Shown: one piece after another, positions 1 to 9,939 of the stretch
Numbering within the stretch: position 1 is the first letter of the stretch
Layout of the letters: each line of letters opens with the position of its first letter
Source: Zopfochytrium polystomum
Lineage: Eukaryota; Chytridiomycota; Chytridiomycetes; Chytridiales; Chytridiaceae
DNA length: 64,000 nt
Reading direction: 5' to 3'
Assembly (NCBI GenBank): GCA_025765615.1
Contig: JAIVFJ010000190.1
Span: forward strand, 1-64,000
Position numbers and translations under genes: made by a program
The notes under the pieces: model-generated
What the model saw: only the letters and a program-made list of their open reading frames with translations
The model's database searches: none
What the model was told of the DNA's origin: nothing

Positions 1-70
1 GCTTTCCCAGTTCCAACTGAAGCCACACCAGTGCCATCACAAGCACTCCGCCGCCTGCTTCGTTACCTCC

Positions 71-376
71 TGTCAGGAACATGGCAGGACAGGGCAAGGC
101 AGACAAGGAGCTGAGAGGAGTGATGATTGTATTGGAAACAATAATTCACTTGAGGGATGGGACAGGTCCCTCCATCCCCCTTTTATACCTTTGGAGAGTC
201 TTCCTTGTCAAGAACTCAAAGTTCCAGAAAGAGCAATTAGTAATACAATGATACCAATGATACCAATGACAACAAGACAAGTCAGGAAAGCAAAGAAGGT
301 TCCAGAAGGTTCCAGAAGGTTCCATGAAGGAATGTTCTAGAAGCTTCCAGAGGTTTCCAGAGGGTGATTCATAACA
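71..376 (-). mobile_element. Solo LTR, family 2, nested in the copia element
   Basis: The segment begins TGTCAGG and ends ATAACA on the plus strand. A second copy lies at 37394-37751. It is flanked by CCTCC (66-70) and CCTCT (377-381), a 5-bp target duplication with one C-to-T change. Removing it restores the copia frame RYL|RGT. On the minus strand it has a TATAAAA box (181-187) and, about 107 bp upstream of that box, a run of alternating nGAAn/nTTCn pentamers (294-323 and 334-348). That order places the transcribed strand as minus. Confidence 0.82.
294..348 (-). promoter_or_regulatory. Heat-shock-element array in U3 of LTR family 2
   Basis: Six contiguous pentamers alternate AGAAG/GTTCC from 294 to 323. 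Three more (GTTCT, AGAAG, CTTCC) occupy 334-348. Inverted nGAAn repeats are the established binding site of trimeric heat-shock factor. The array sits upstream of a minus-strand TATAAAA box inside the LTR. Binding is inferred from the motif only. Confidence 0.6.
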
Positions 377-1767
377 CCTCTGAGGCACCTGGGACTATGG
401 ATTATTCTACAGGCAAAGCCACAAGCTGCTACGGCACTTCACAAACGACGCCCTTGAACCAGCTGCATATGCTGATGCATCCTATGGGGGCGAACCTGGA
501 GACTGCACATCGCGCACTGGATATGTTTTCTTCCTCATGGCCGCTGCTGTCTCTTGCGTCTCACGCAAACAAGATCGAGTATTGCTATCCTCCACAGAAG
601 CAGAATACTACTCACTTTCTGAAGCCTTCCAAGAAGCACAATGGGTCCTAGCCGTATTATCAGGGTTGCAACTCCCCGCACAGCAGCCACTACCAATCCT
701 TGAGGACAATCAATCTGCAATCTGTGAGACTGTGCTCTCTAAATCCTCACCCTGGGCTATGGGTGGCAAATAGAGCAATGACCTAAATACCAATCCTGAA
801 AAGTGAAAAAGGGCAAAAAGGAGATGTCTAGGGGTCACTAGACAGGACAATGTATTTGGAGTCTTAAGAAGCCCAAGAAACACAAAGAAACTCTCTTATT
901 ACACAAAGAGAAGACTCTCACACTCAGACCAAAGGCAACTGTGAAAAGGTGGCACACTAGCAAAGAATGTGCAGGGTTCTCTGGTCCATGACACAGAGTG
1001 GGCCTAATGGGAGGCAAAAGCCAAAGCCAAAGGGGACCGGGAAATCCGGTAACAATGCTGGAGGCGCAAGATGCAGCAAGCTCCAGGGAGTGGCACTAAG
1101 TGCAGCACTCCAATCCAACTGAAGAAGACAAGAGAGTGGGGAGGAAAGTGGCCAGACCCCGGTCTGTTGGAGCCACCACCATGGAGCAAGGCTCCCTCTC
1201 TGTCAAAGACAAGCCCTAAGTTGGAGGGGGTTGGACACAGAGGGCAAACACAAGGAACAGTTAGTGTGCAGAACTGTTTTCCACTTAACAGAACCAGACA
1301 CAACTTGTCTCACTCCAAGGAGAAGTTCCAACTCAATCCAAGGAGGGGGCACACAGGGGTGGGAGACAGTGGGACTCTTCTTACTTCATCCTACTAGGAC
1401 ACAGACACTGCTTCACCAAGCCAGAGGAATTCCCTATCTTAGAAGCAAGGAAGGTTAACACCCACTCCCTCACCCAAATGTGGCACCATGACATCACAGG
1501 CATTAATCTGAGAGAAAGAGGGTCTGAACCCAGTGAAGACCAGGCCCACCAGTGGCCACAGGAGCCAACAACCAGGGAGGAGGGGGCATACCTGAGAGAC
1601 CATTCCTGCAGCAGTACCTGACCAGACAGCTCATTCATATCCCCTTGAGAGACCTGGATTTGACTAGATGTATTGACAGGAACCTAGAGGCACCACCACA
1701 GATTTACCCTCCATCCTTCCATCATTAAGTGGCTCCTACCCAGTCCAACCTAAGCAGCATGCAGAAT

Positions 1768-1850
1768 TGGTGAGGTGCACTGGGGCTTGAACCCAGCACA
1801 CTGCCATCATGGCCAAGAGGACTTCAACCTCCTGTCACACACCAGGGGAC
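1768..1850 (-). repeat. tRNA-like segment, probable SINE head or tRNA relic
   Basis: On the minus strand a T-arm CTGGG-TTCAAGC-CCCAG is intact and matches the internal B box of RNA polymerase III promoters. The part that should hold the D and anticodon arms is compressed, so this is not a functional tRNA. It lies in the sequence that splits the copia element. Confidence 0.4.
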
Positions 1851-2547
1851 TGCCACCCCCAGCTCTACATACAGTCAGGAAGAAAAGGGCAGGCAAGGGA
1901 CTTCAGGCACAGGTTCTCACAGTCAACAAGATGGGGGGCAGCTGCTTAAATAGGAAAGGGTTGGAATCAGCAGGGTGAAGGAAGAAGGAAGGGAAAAGAG
2001 GGGAAAACATATACAAAAGAACAAAACAATAAATAAAACAGCAAAGAAGAGAGAGGAGGAGTGAGTCACCAAACAATGGGGCTGAGCCATCAAACAAGGA
2101 AGACAGCTCAGAGAATCATGGAGCATTTCTTGGCAGCAGCTGCCAAGAAAGATGGAGGAGATGGAGAGAGCTGGTTGGTGCAAAGAGGAAGACAGTCACT
2201 CTCAGCCACACAAGAAAGAAAAGACACAGACAGAGACAACAAGGAATAAATAAAAGAGAAAACAGGAAAAACAGGAAAAACAGGATAAATTACTAATTGG
2301 AAAAATAAGTAAAAATCACCAATGAAAAGATAAAGAAAAACCCTGTGATCTCATACCCTTTCATGAGGTATTACATCATGGTAGCAGGTGGTAGGGCTTG
2401 TTAGCTCTGCCATCATCTTGTTAACTCTGTCCATCTGGGCTTAGCACTTCTCCCACAGAAGTGTTTCAGTCCTAAGCCATTTCCAAAAGTGAGGGGCCAT
2501 TGGCCAGGCATAGTAGGACTTTGCATTTCTGCCCAGTCTGTCAACTA

Positions 2548-2612
2548 GCATGTCTCGAACTTGGCACCTTCCCAATTGAAGGGAGCACTCTAATCACTGA
2601 TCAAGGGAGCCT
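2548..2612 (-). repeat. tRNA-like segment with A-box and B-box, probable SINE head
   Basis: The minus strand reads with an A-box-like TCAGTGATTAGAGTGC, an anticodon-like stem TCCC/GGGA around TTCAATT, and a B-box-like AAGTTCGAGAC at normal tRNA spacing. The acceptor ends do not pair, so it is a tRNA-derived repeat rather than a tRNA gene. Confidence 0.45.
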
Positions 2613-2870
2613 TGTATCAGCAATTAGAATCAAGACTGAGTCTTTCTGTCTGCAACATCGCCAATAATAAATAATAATAGTAGAGCTCAGAGGCAGACAT
2701 ACGGAGCCAGTCAGAGTCCGTATGGAAACCCAATAAATAATAGGAGAGTAGGAATCCAAGCCTAGTCACGTTTTGCCAGCAAAACGCGGGTCGAGACAGG
2801 GTGGTAATCCTCACAATTACCAGTTAAAAAGTGGGTATACACTTAATTTATTTGAGGTCACAGGCTCGAC

Positions 2871-3085
2871 AGCCTGTCGTCCTCACAAATCGCACTAGTC
2901 CTTACCCTCTCACATATGCCTGCACAAAGCACATTGACATACATGCTCATTTCCTCCAACAAGGCGTAGCCACTGGAGAGATCGCTGTACGCTACGTACC
3001 AACCAGCAACCAGATCGCAGACATTCTCACAAAACCACTCTCGACGTCTCAGCACCAGCGACTGACCTCACTACTTGGCCTCTGA
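2871..3085 (+). mobile_element. Ty1/copia polyprotein C-terminus
   Basis: The frame contains 'TKHIDIHAHFLQQG', 'VRYVPTSNQIADILTKPL' and a stop after 'LLGL'. The KHIDI...HF and YVPT..Q.ADILTKPL boxes close nearly every Ty1/copia polyprotein. About 100 bp downstream lie a G-rich polypurine tract and the 3' LTR, in the order expected for a copia element on the plus strand. Confidence 0.88.
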
Positions 3086-3185
3086 CCTCGCTCTGACCTT
3101 TCAAACACCATTTCGGTCCAAGCCTCAGACGCTTACGTACGCTTTGCATAACGGGTGCTACACCAATGGCCATTGTGCAGGGGGG

Positions 3186-3592
3186 TGTTAGGCGGAACTG
3201 ACTGGTTAGCAGCAAGAGGTACAACCTAGAACCTATTGTGACTGTCAGTTATTGTTCTCACAATGCCCATGGGAGAGCGAGCCACCACCAATGCAGACCT
3301 GGGCGCTGGCTTGCGCTGATGACAAATACTCTGAGTATAAAGTGGAACAGAAACCCAGTGTCAACAGTTTTCCTCCTCCTCTGTTCAAGCAGATAATATA
3401 GCAGAGGTTTTCACCCTGTGCCAGTCACACTTGCCTTGCAACTATTGCAGCATGCATATCAACATTATGTATCAATAATTCATAAAAGAGTTTTTCTCTT
3501 TCTCTCCAAGTTGGGGAGAAGGACCACCCACAAACACACATCTCCACTTCATTCACTCCTTCCACTCACTCACTCAGAGTAGACTGTTTACA
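3186..3592 (+). mobile_element. 3' LTR of the copia element (LTR family 1, 407 bp)
   Basis: The LTR runs from TGTTAGG to CTGTTTACA and is immediately preceded by the polypurine tract CAGGGGG (3178-3185). It contains a TATAAAG box near 3338. A full-length inverted copy lies at 36709-37115, a truncated inverted copy at 33723-34025, and a divergent copy near 55925-56235. No matching 5' LTR falls in the window. Confidence 0.88.
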
Positions 3593-4592
3593 GCCTTAAA
3601 ATCTCAGCTAATCGATACGATACCAAGAGGAGGCCTAATATCGTGACATTCGATCAACTTGGATCCTTAATCACAGGCACCCTGCGCCTATCCCCCGCAG
3701 TCATTCCTGCCGCGCCAAGGCCCCTTCACGAGACTTCTCTGACATCCACTCTGTCTCGACCCCAGCCGCAACAGTCGCCCCTTCATTGTGACATAAGACA
3801 AATCTGCCAGATATAAATTGACCGGCTTGATAGTCGGTTAAGAGCTTCGCACTTTGCATTACAATTCCCCCTGTACAACCCTTAAATGACTAAGTTACTC
3901 GCTGCCTCTCGTCGCACTCCAGATTGAAATTACAACACCTGTTAAGTCCGCGGAGACAATTTTTTTTGGTTCACCCTCATGTCAAACCAAACAAAACAGG
4001 CTGCCCAGGTGGAGCTTAACTGCTAACTCTTCCAGTGCTGGCTTTCGGTAGGTTCGAGTACCGTACCCATGGTGCCGTAAACACGGCAATAAAAGTTCCA
4101 ATCACAACGATCTTGGCAGGGCTGGTCTGGCTCTGAACTTGGTTTGCGCTGGATGCTCGCCTGACGACTCACGGCCCCACCTAAGTTCTCCTTCCCATTT
4201 TTTGCTTTCCATTTCCTGTTGGCGGTTTTCCTCGTCACCCTAAAACTCCTTCGCCTAATTCAAAAAAAGAAGAAAACACAAAACAACGACCACAACAAAG
4301 ATGGACGAATTGACCGGCAATTCGCTGGGGACAGCGCAAGGGACAGAGGCGGGGAGGAAATGGAAACCAAAAAAAAAAAAAAAAAAAAAGTGAATGAAAG
4401 AAGGGGAAAAAAAAAAGCTTCGGAGCTTTTGCGGAGAGAGAAAACCCAGATGTTGGGAAGACAAAAACATTGAGAGACAACTAAATGAGAAGGGGAGGGA
4501 CAGATAGAGAGAGGAAGACAAATCGCCCAATAGACAAAAAAATTGCTGCTGTGTGGAAATGAGAAACGGGCGGGCCAAATTTTTTACCAAAT
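3593..4592. other. Intergenic region, no gene recognised
   Basis: This stretch separates the copia LTR from the surface-protein gene. It holds a short T tract (about 3960) and an A tract (4368-4388). No reading frame has family-like features. The open frames near 4250-4480 are products of the A/T tracts. Confidence 0.5.
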
Positions 4593-5633
4593 TTAGAAGG
4601 CAAGAGCGGCCGCTGCGGCAAGGCCGGCGGCCAAGAAGGCGCCCAGCGCACCCGATGCAACCGAGCTGGCCGGACGTGCAGAGTTCACAAGGATGCCGGT
4701 GGTAGTGGTCTTGACTGCAGCTGTGCTGCCGGTCGTCTTCGCCGTGGTGGTAGTCATCATAGTGGTCGTCGTCATGGTCGTTTTCGTGCTCAGGGTGGTG
4801 ACCGACTTGGTGGTGGTGGAAGTGCACGAAGTGGTGGTCATGGTCGTGGTCTTGCCGCAGCAGGGAGTGGTTGTGGTCTTCACCGCAGACGCCGGGCAGA
4901 CACCCTTGCCGGAGCCGTCGTAGTTGCCGTTGGTGGCAGCGTTGAACGAGTTGGCAATGGTTGTGTCGGCCTGGAAAGCGACAGTGAAGGCGCCGTAGCC
5001 GAGACTGGTGATGCACACACCGCGGACCATTACGGAAGTGCCGGCAACGCCGGAGTTGCCGAGAGTCCAGGTGAATGCTGCCGATTGGGACTTCACCGCC
5101 GCATCGTCGTCAAGAGCGGTCTGGTGGACGATGGTCTGACCAAGCGTGCCGCAGCCACGGTACGGGTAGTAGACCATGTTAAGACCCGGGGTCGTGATCA
5201 TACCAATCTTGCGGGGAAGGCCCATGTTGGGAAGGTCCTGGACCCAGACGATAAGGCCGACGAGCTTCTGGGCAGTGTCCTTGGACGACACGATGAAGTC
5301 CGTGGTCGCCTTGACGGTGGTCTGACCAGCGGTGGCAATAGAAGCAGTGCACAGATCCTGAGCAGTGTATGGCGGGGCACGGACGAAGTGGTAGCCCGCA
5401 ATCTTTGCCTGGGCGTCGTCCTCGGTCAAGAGGGGGACAACAGCCCCAAGCGACGAGGGGCCGCCAATGCGGAGGTCCTCCAAATCGCAAATGTAGGGTG
5501 GGATGAGGGTGCCGTTGGTGAAAGCCGACACAGGGGCAACCGTCAAAACGACCGAGGCTGCAACGGCGGCGGCGGCGGCGGCCACAAGGGAGATGTCGCG
5601 CCGGCGCGACGAGGAGGCGGGGAAGAAGTGCAT
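4593..5633 (-). CDS. Predicted GPI-anchored, Thr-rich cell-surface protein
   Basis: A single exon encodes 346 residues. The start is the ATG at 5633 ('MHFFPASS'); the longer open frame upstream begins only with TTG. Residues 1-37 form a secretion signal: a basic 'SRRRD' followed by an Ala/Val stretch ending 'PVSA'. Residues 38 to about 250 form a Cys-containing extracellular domain opening 'FTNGTLIPPYICD'. I have seen similar openings in chytrid secreted proteins but cannot name the domain. Residues of about 250-315 are a Thr/Lys repeat stalk likely to be O-glycosylated. The last 28 residues ('SGALGAFLAAGLAAAAALAF') are hydrophobic, typical of a GPI-attachment signal. It is transcribed divergently from the phospholipase B gene. 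A role at the cell wall or plasma membrane is inferred. Confidence 0.72.
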   Translation of the reverse strand: MHFFPASSSRRRDISLVAAAAAAVAASVVLTVAPVSAFTNGTLIPPYICDLEDLRIGGPSSLGAVVPLLTEDDAQAKIAGYHFVRAPPYTAQDLCTASIATAGQTTVKATTDFIVSSKDTAQKLVGLIVWVQDLPNMGLPRKIGMITTPGLNMVYYPYRGCGTLGQTIVHQTALDDDAAVKSQSAAFTWTLGNSGVAGTSVMVRGVCITSLGYGAFTVAFQADTTIANSFNAATNGNYDGSGKGVCPASAVKTTTTPCCGKTTTMTTTSCTSTTTKSVTTLSTKTTMTTTTMMTTTTAKTTGSTAAVKTTTTGILVNSARPASSVASGALGAFLAAGLAAAAALAF

Positions 5634-6534
5634 GGCGGTGTCGGAGGTGTCGGCAAGAAGCGGAGGTGGGATATGCAATGGTGGACGAATCCTTTCTTTT
5701 CTTCTCCAATAAATTCACTACGATGAGTTCTATTTAAGCGTTGCCGTTTTTTTCCAATTTTTTCCTGTTTCATTCCAATTTTCCTTGGCTGCCGCATATT
5801 CCTTTGTCTGAAAAATTTTGTTTGACTTCCAATGCGTCGCTCCTTTCGGGTTGGCCGCAGACAGACAAAAAAGAAAAAGAAATTGAAAATGAAAATCAAA
5901 CGAAGATAACAATTGAAGAACACCGCACCGACTTTCCTGCTGGAGCGGCCGGCACACAAATGAAAGAACAAACACATTGCAAATTGGAAAAAAGCAAGCC
6001 CAGACAAACTTCGGAGGAAGACCGTGGCATAGGGCCGGAGACAAGGATCTGCAACGACAGAAAGGGGATAAATGGGAAATGTTTCCAAATTGGGCCAAAC
6101 TGGTTAGACAGACGTTCCTGCCACCAATATTTTTTGGTTCAGCTTTTGAAGAAAATGGCGGAGGCATTCAGTTATTTTCGGCTGGTTCAACAAGGAGTTT
6201 GGTCCAAAGAGCCAGTTGGGGGGAAGGAATACGACAGGGCTGGCTACGCTGGTTGAAGGGAGCGCACGACACCAGTACAGAAATACTACGTACAGTGAAC
6301 AGCTGCTAGCTAGCTGGGGAGGCAGGGCTTGGCAATTGGGGATTGCATTGACGCAACGACCTGCTCGCGCCGTTGTTCTTCCCAAAGACAGACCATGATG
6401 GTTCAACAACCAGGAATGGGCCGATGGGTTCAACATTTTGGTCTGAGAGCGACAGCACACCAATCAAAAACGTTCGAGCCACCACAAATCTCCTGCTCAA
6501 AAAAAATCACCACACCGGCCACCATCCACAACCA
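5634..6534. promoter_or_regulatory. Shared upstream region of two divergent genes
   Basis: About 900 bp lies between the starts of the minus-strand surface protein and the plus-strand phospholipase B. A TTAAATA element on the minus strand near 5730-5738 lies about 100 bp above the surface-protein ATG and could serve as a TATA box. I see no other clear motif. Confidence 0.4.
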
Positions 6535-8765
6535 ATGACCAAGGAAGGCGCCCTTCACGCCGCCCGCACGGTCGCCAGCTCGGCTGGAATCATCTTTCTC
6601 ATCCTCGTGGGAAACTACCTTTCTTTCTGGTTCTCCGCCACTTCCCCTTTTGCCCCGCGTGCAGTAAAATGTCCAGCTACCTCGCCCTCCAACTCGGAAC
6701 TGGACAATGGCATCCTCCGGATGTACCCGTCCCTGCAGGAGCAGACCCTGCCAGAGGAGGAAATCGAGTGGCTGAAGGGGCGCGACGCAGTCGCTCGCGG
6801 CGCGTGGAAGTCGTACCTTGACCGCGCGAACCTCGAGGGCTTCGACGTCGACAAGTTCGTGAAAAGCCAGAACCTCCCGACGGTCGCGCTCGCCTTTAGT
6901 GGCGGCGGCAGCCGTGCCCTACTTGTCGGTGCCGGCGTCATCCGCGCCATGGACGACAGAATTGAGGATTCGGTCGAGAAGGGCACTGGTGGCATTCTCC
7001 AGCTCTCTTCGTACATCTCGGGTCTTTCGGGTGAGTGCGTTGTTGATGCGCGCCGCGCGTGCATGGGCATCTCCGCATCCCTCCACCCAAGTCTTGTCTC
7101 TCCTCCGCCTTTTTGAACACGTGACGAGACGTTTTGTGGCTAACGACGCTGTTATCCGTCCGACTAGGCGGCTCGTTCCTCATTGGGTCCCTTTACACTA
7201 CCGACTTCAAGACGATCGACTACCTCCACGACCACGTGTGGAAGTTGGACAAGGACACTTTCACACCCACTGGCGATGGTGTTGTTGCCGACTTTGGTGT
7301 CTACTACCAATTCATGCGGGACATGGCGCACAAGGCCCGTGCCGGTTACCCCACCACCATCACCGACTACTGGAGCAGGCTGGTTAGCGTGCACACCACC
7401 GACGACGAAGACTACGGTGTCAACCTCACAATGTCCAAGCTGGGTACCTTCAGCAACTTCCAGTCGTACAAGACGCCTTTCCCCGTTGTCGTTTGGAACG
7501 AGCGCCTGCCAACGCAGCGTGACTTGGACGAATACGCCAACATTTGGGAGTCGAGCATCTTCGAGTCTGGGTCGTGGTCGCCAACTATTCAAGGCTTTGT
7601 CAAGACAAAGTACATTGGTACGTACATGGACAATGGAGTCCCCACCAAGAACAAGTGCACAGTCGGATTTGACCACTTTGGCTACGTCGTCGGAATCTCC
7701 TCGTCCGTGTTCAACCAAGCGCTCCAGGACCTTGACCGCGCCACCAATAGCAAGCTCTTGTCCCCCGTCATCCAGTTCATGACCAACAAGGAGGTTGACG
7801 CCGCCCTCGTGCCGAACCCTTTCTATGGCATCGAAGCGGTGGACAACCGCACGTCTACTGTGAAGGAAGTCTCTCTTGTCGACGGCGGGGAGGATGGCCA
7901 GAACATTCCCATCTGGCCGTTCCTTCAACCCTCTCGTGAGGTGGACGTCATTTTCGCCACCGACTCGACGGTCTCATTCTACGAGGGCGGCTGGCCCAAC
8001 GGCTCGTCCATCCTCTCCACGGCGCGCTACGCGGCTTTCAGCGGCATTGGCTTCCCCCCAACTCCCCCAACCGAGCAGGAGTTCTTGGACCTTGGTCTCG
8101 TGAACCGCACCGTGTTCTTCGGATGCGAACGTGCTCCGGCCGGACACGTGCCGTACCCGCTGCTTGTCTACATTCCCAACCGGTACTACTCGTACCCTTC
8201 GAACGCCTCAACCTTCCGCCGCGTGTACCCCGCGGAGGACTCGCGCCCCTTCCTGATGAACGGCTTTGACATCTTTGCGACGGCTGGCGCGCAGAACCCC
8301 GTCCCCGAGGACGGACAAAAGGGATGGGCGGCCTGCGTTGCTTGCTCCATGATCTCCCGCAGTGAGACAGACCTCCGCAAGCTCACTCCGCAGTGCAAAA
8401 AGTGCCTCCGCGACTACTGCTGGAGCCCCACCAGGATCGAAGCGCTCTACGAGAGCGACGAGGCCATCGAGGCCGACAAAAAGGCGGTCGCCGCCAAGCC
8501 GGTCGAGCGCCCTGCGCTGCACCCGCTCGTGGTGGACAGCATCAACCGCCGCAAGACGCTGCCGCACGCCGTTCCGCGTATCTTGGGAGAAGACGGCGAC
8601 GAGGGCGACGAGCAGAGGAGGAAGGAGCAGATGCACTGGCTGCTTGCCGGCGGACTCGGCCTGATTGCGGCTGGCGCGTTCACCCTGGTTGGCTGTGGGC
8701 TCCTCAAGAAGGGCAAGAAGAAGGACGCTGCCGCGGCCGGCGAGTCGCGGCCCTTGCTTGGGTAA
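6535..8765 (+). CDS. Phospholipase B / lysophospholipase, membrane-anchored
   Basis: Two exons (6535-7030 and 7168-8765; intron GTGAGT...CTAG) encode 697 residues. The start is the first in-frame ATG ahead of a transmembrane segment. The catalytic nucleophile lies in 'FSGGGSRALL' (Ser about 122), followed by 'GTGGILQLSSYISGLSGGS', which spans the splice site. The second catalytic residue is Asp of about 404 in 'VDGGEDGQNIP'. A C-terminal Cys cluster (C..C ... C..C ... YCW) and the block order match fungal phospholipase B. These enzymes release fatty acids from phospholipids and lysophospholipids. An N-terminal hydrophobic helix (residues 12-32) and a C-terminal one (about 660-685) suggest membrane or GPI anchoring at the secretory membrane or cell surface. 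All key residues look intact. Confidence 0.88.
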
Positions 8766-9707
8766 AACATACAAGAGAAGGCGGTATTCGTGTGGGAGGA
8801 GGATGTAGGTTGAGTTTATTTTTTTTTTTTTTTTTTGTTTTGGTTGGCCAACTCTTCCCGCCTTTTCGCTCTTTCACCTTTGTCGGCCCCTGTTTGCTTT
8901 TCTGTGCCGTACTCTGTACGGTGGACATGTCTACCCCTGCGAAGGGACTGTTCCCTTTCCCCGCCCCCCTCTGCCACGGAAACGATATCTTCCCTGCTTT
9001 TTCCTTTTCCCGTGCACTTTTGTTTTCTTGTACTTCCTTTTTTTTTTTCTCCCCTCTTTCCCATCTTTGGTTCTCGGAGCTTGCCGCCCTCCCCTCTCCG
9101 CGCTGCTTTTTCTGAACTGAATATATGACGTCACATTTCATATTATTACAGTGTTGCGTTCATCGAGATTGAGCGGAAGCCAAACGAGCAAGGAGCAAAC
9201 TTTTGGAGCAGCAGATTGGAGAGTGTGGGGGCTAAGCAGCTGGGTGGAGAATGTTGGTTGGTTGAAGGAATGAATCGAATTGCTTTGTGTAGCCTTCTTT
9301 CTTTTTTTTTCTTTTTTTTTTCTTTTTTTCTTTTTTTTCTTCTTTTTCTTCCCCTCGTTTTCACGTCCGTGTGCAAAATAATTGCACAATAATAATGCTC
9401 GTGTGTTGAAGCAAGCAGCGGTTACCACGTACACCTGGATCGATGGATGGATGGATGGATGGATAGGGAATGAATCTCGAAGACCCAACGGCGTGGGCAA
9501 GTTGCGCGGGAAAGGCCAGAGCTGGGAGAGAGAAGGGGCGAAAAAATCCCCCGACGGGAAAATAGTGTGAGACGCGTGGACGGTTGTGATGGTGGAGGTT
9601 GTGGGGAGAGGGGGCTTTGACCGAGTGGGGAAGTCACCGATGTTTTTTGTTGCGAGCCGCGATGGTGGATCGGCAAGCGCAGAGAGAGGGCAGTGAGAGG
9701 GAGAGAG

Positions 9708-9744
<37 letters not shown>

Positions 9745-9939
9745 AAGAAAGAAAAGATTATAAATGATTGGGTGTGGAAATTCCAAAAAAAAAAAAAAAA
9801 AAACAAAAAAAAACAGGTCCCTTTGTTCAAGTTCCAGCGCAGCCGCTGGACAAGGAATCAATCACACAAAACGACACACAACGGGGCAGGGCTTCGCTCG
9901 CTTCGCAACCCACCACCACCCACCACCACCACAAGCGCA
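8766..9939. repeat. Intergenic region with microsatellites
   Basis: This gap contains a T tract at 8820-8836, a T/C-rich run at 9296-9352, a (GGAT)n array at 9441-9466, a (GA)n array at about 9700-9740 and an A tract near 9785-9810. No coding frame with family features was found. The 3' part is presumably the promoter of the ABC transporter. Confidence 0.6.

Larger units (their letters stand above)
1..760 (+). mobile_element. Ty1/copia polyprotein 3' fragment (end of reverse transcriptase and RNase H), interrupted
   Basis: Once the solo LTR at 71-376 is removed, one frame reads through from 'ALRRLLRYL' to a copia-type RNase H. The landmarks are 'AYADASYGG', 'SRTGYVFF', 'SRKQDRVLLSSTEAEYYSLSEA' broken across the body, and 'EDNQSAI' near 710-725. 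These are the conserved RNase H blocks of Ty1/copia polyproteins, including the SSTEAEY box. The frame dies near 760, just after the DNQSAI box, where unrelated sequence begins. The element starts left of the window. It is a dead copy: it is broken by one solo LTR and by about 2 kb of other sequence before copia coding resumes near 2870. Confidence 0.85.
761..2870. other. Non-copia sequence splitting the copia element
   Basis: About 2.1 kb of purine-rich sequence without a credible coding frame separates the two copia pieces. The copia coding on its two sides appears to overlap slightly: 'VLSKSSP' on the left resembles 'VLTNRTSP' on the right. The arrangement may therefore be two different copia fragments rather than one clean insertion. 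Two tRNA-like segments lie inside it and are listed separately. I found no terminal inverted repeats or target duplication. Confidence 0.4.

Noticed and set aside
4255..5016. 253-residue His/Asp-rich frame overlapping the surface-protein gene
   Set aside because: Out-of-frame reading of the Thr codon repeats (ACC/ACG) in the stalk; the Thr frame has signal peptide and GPI signal.
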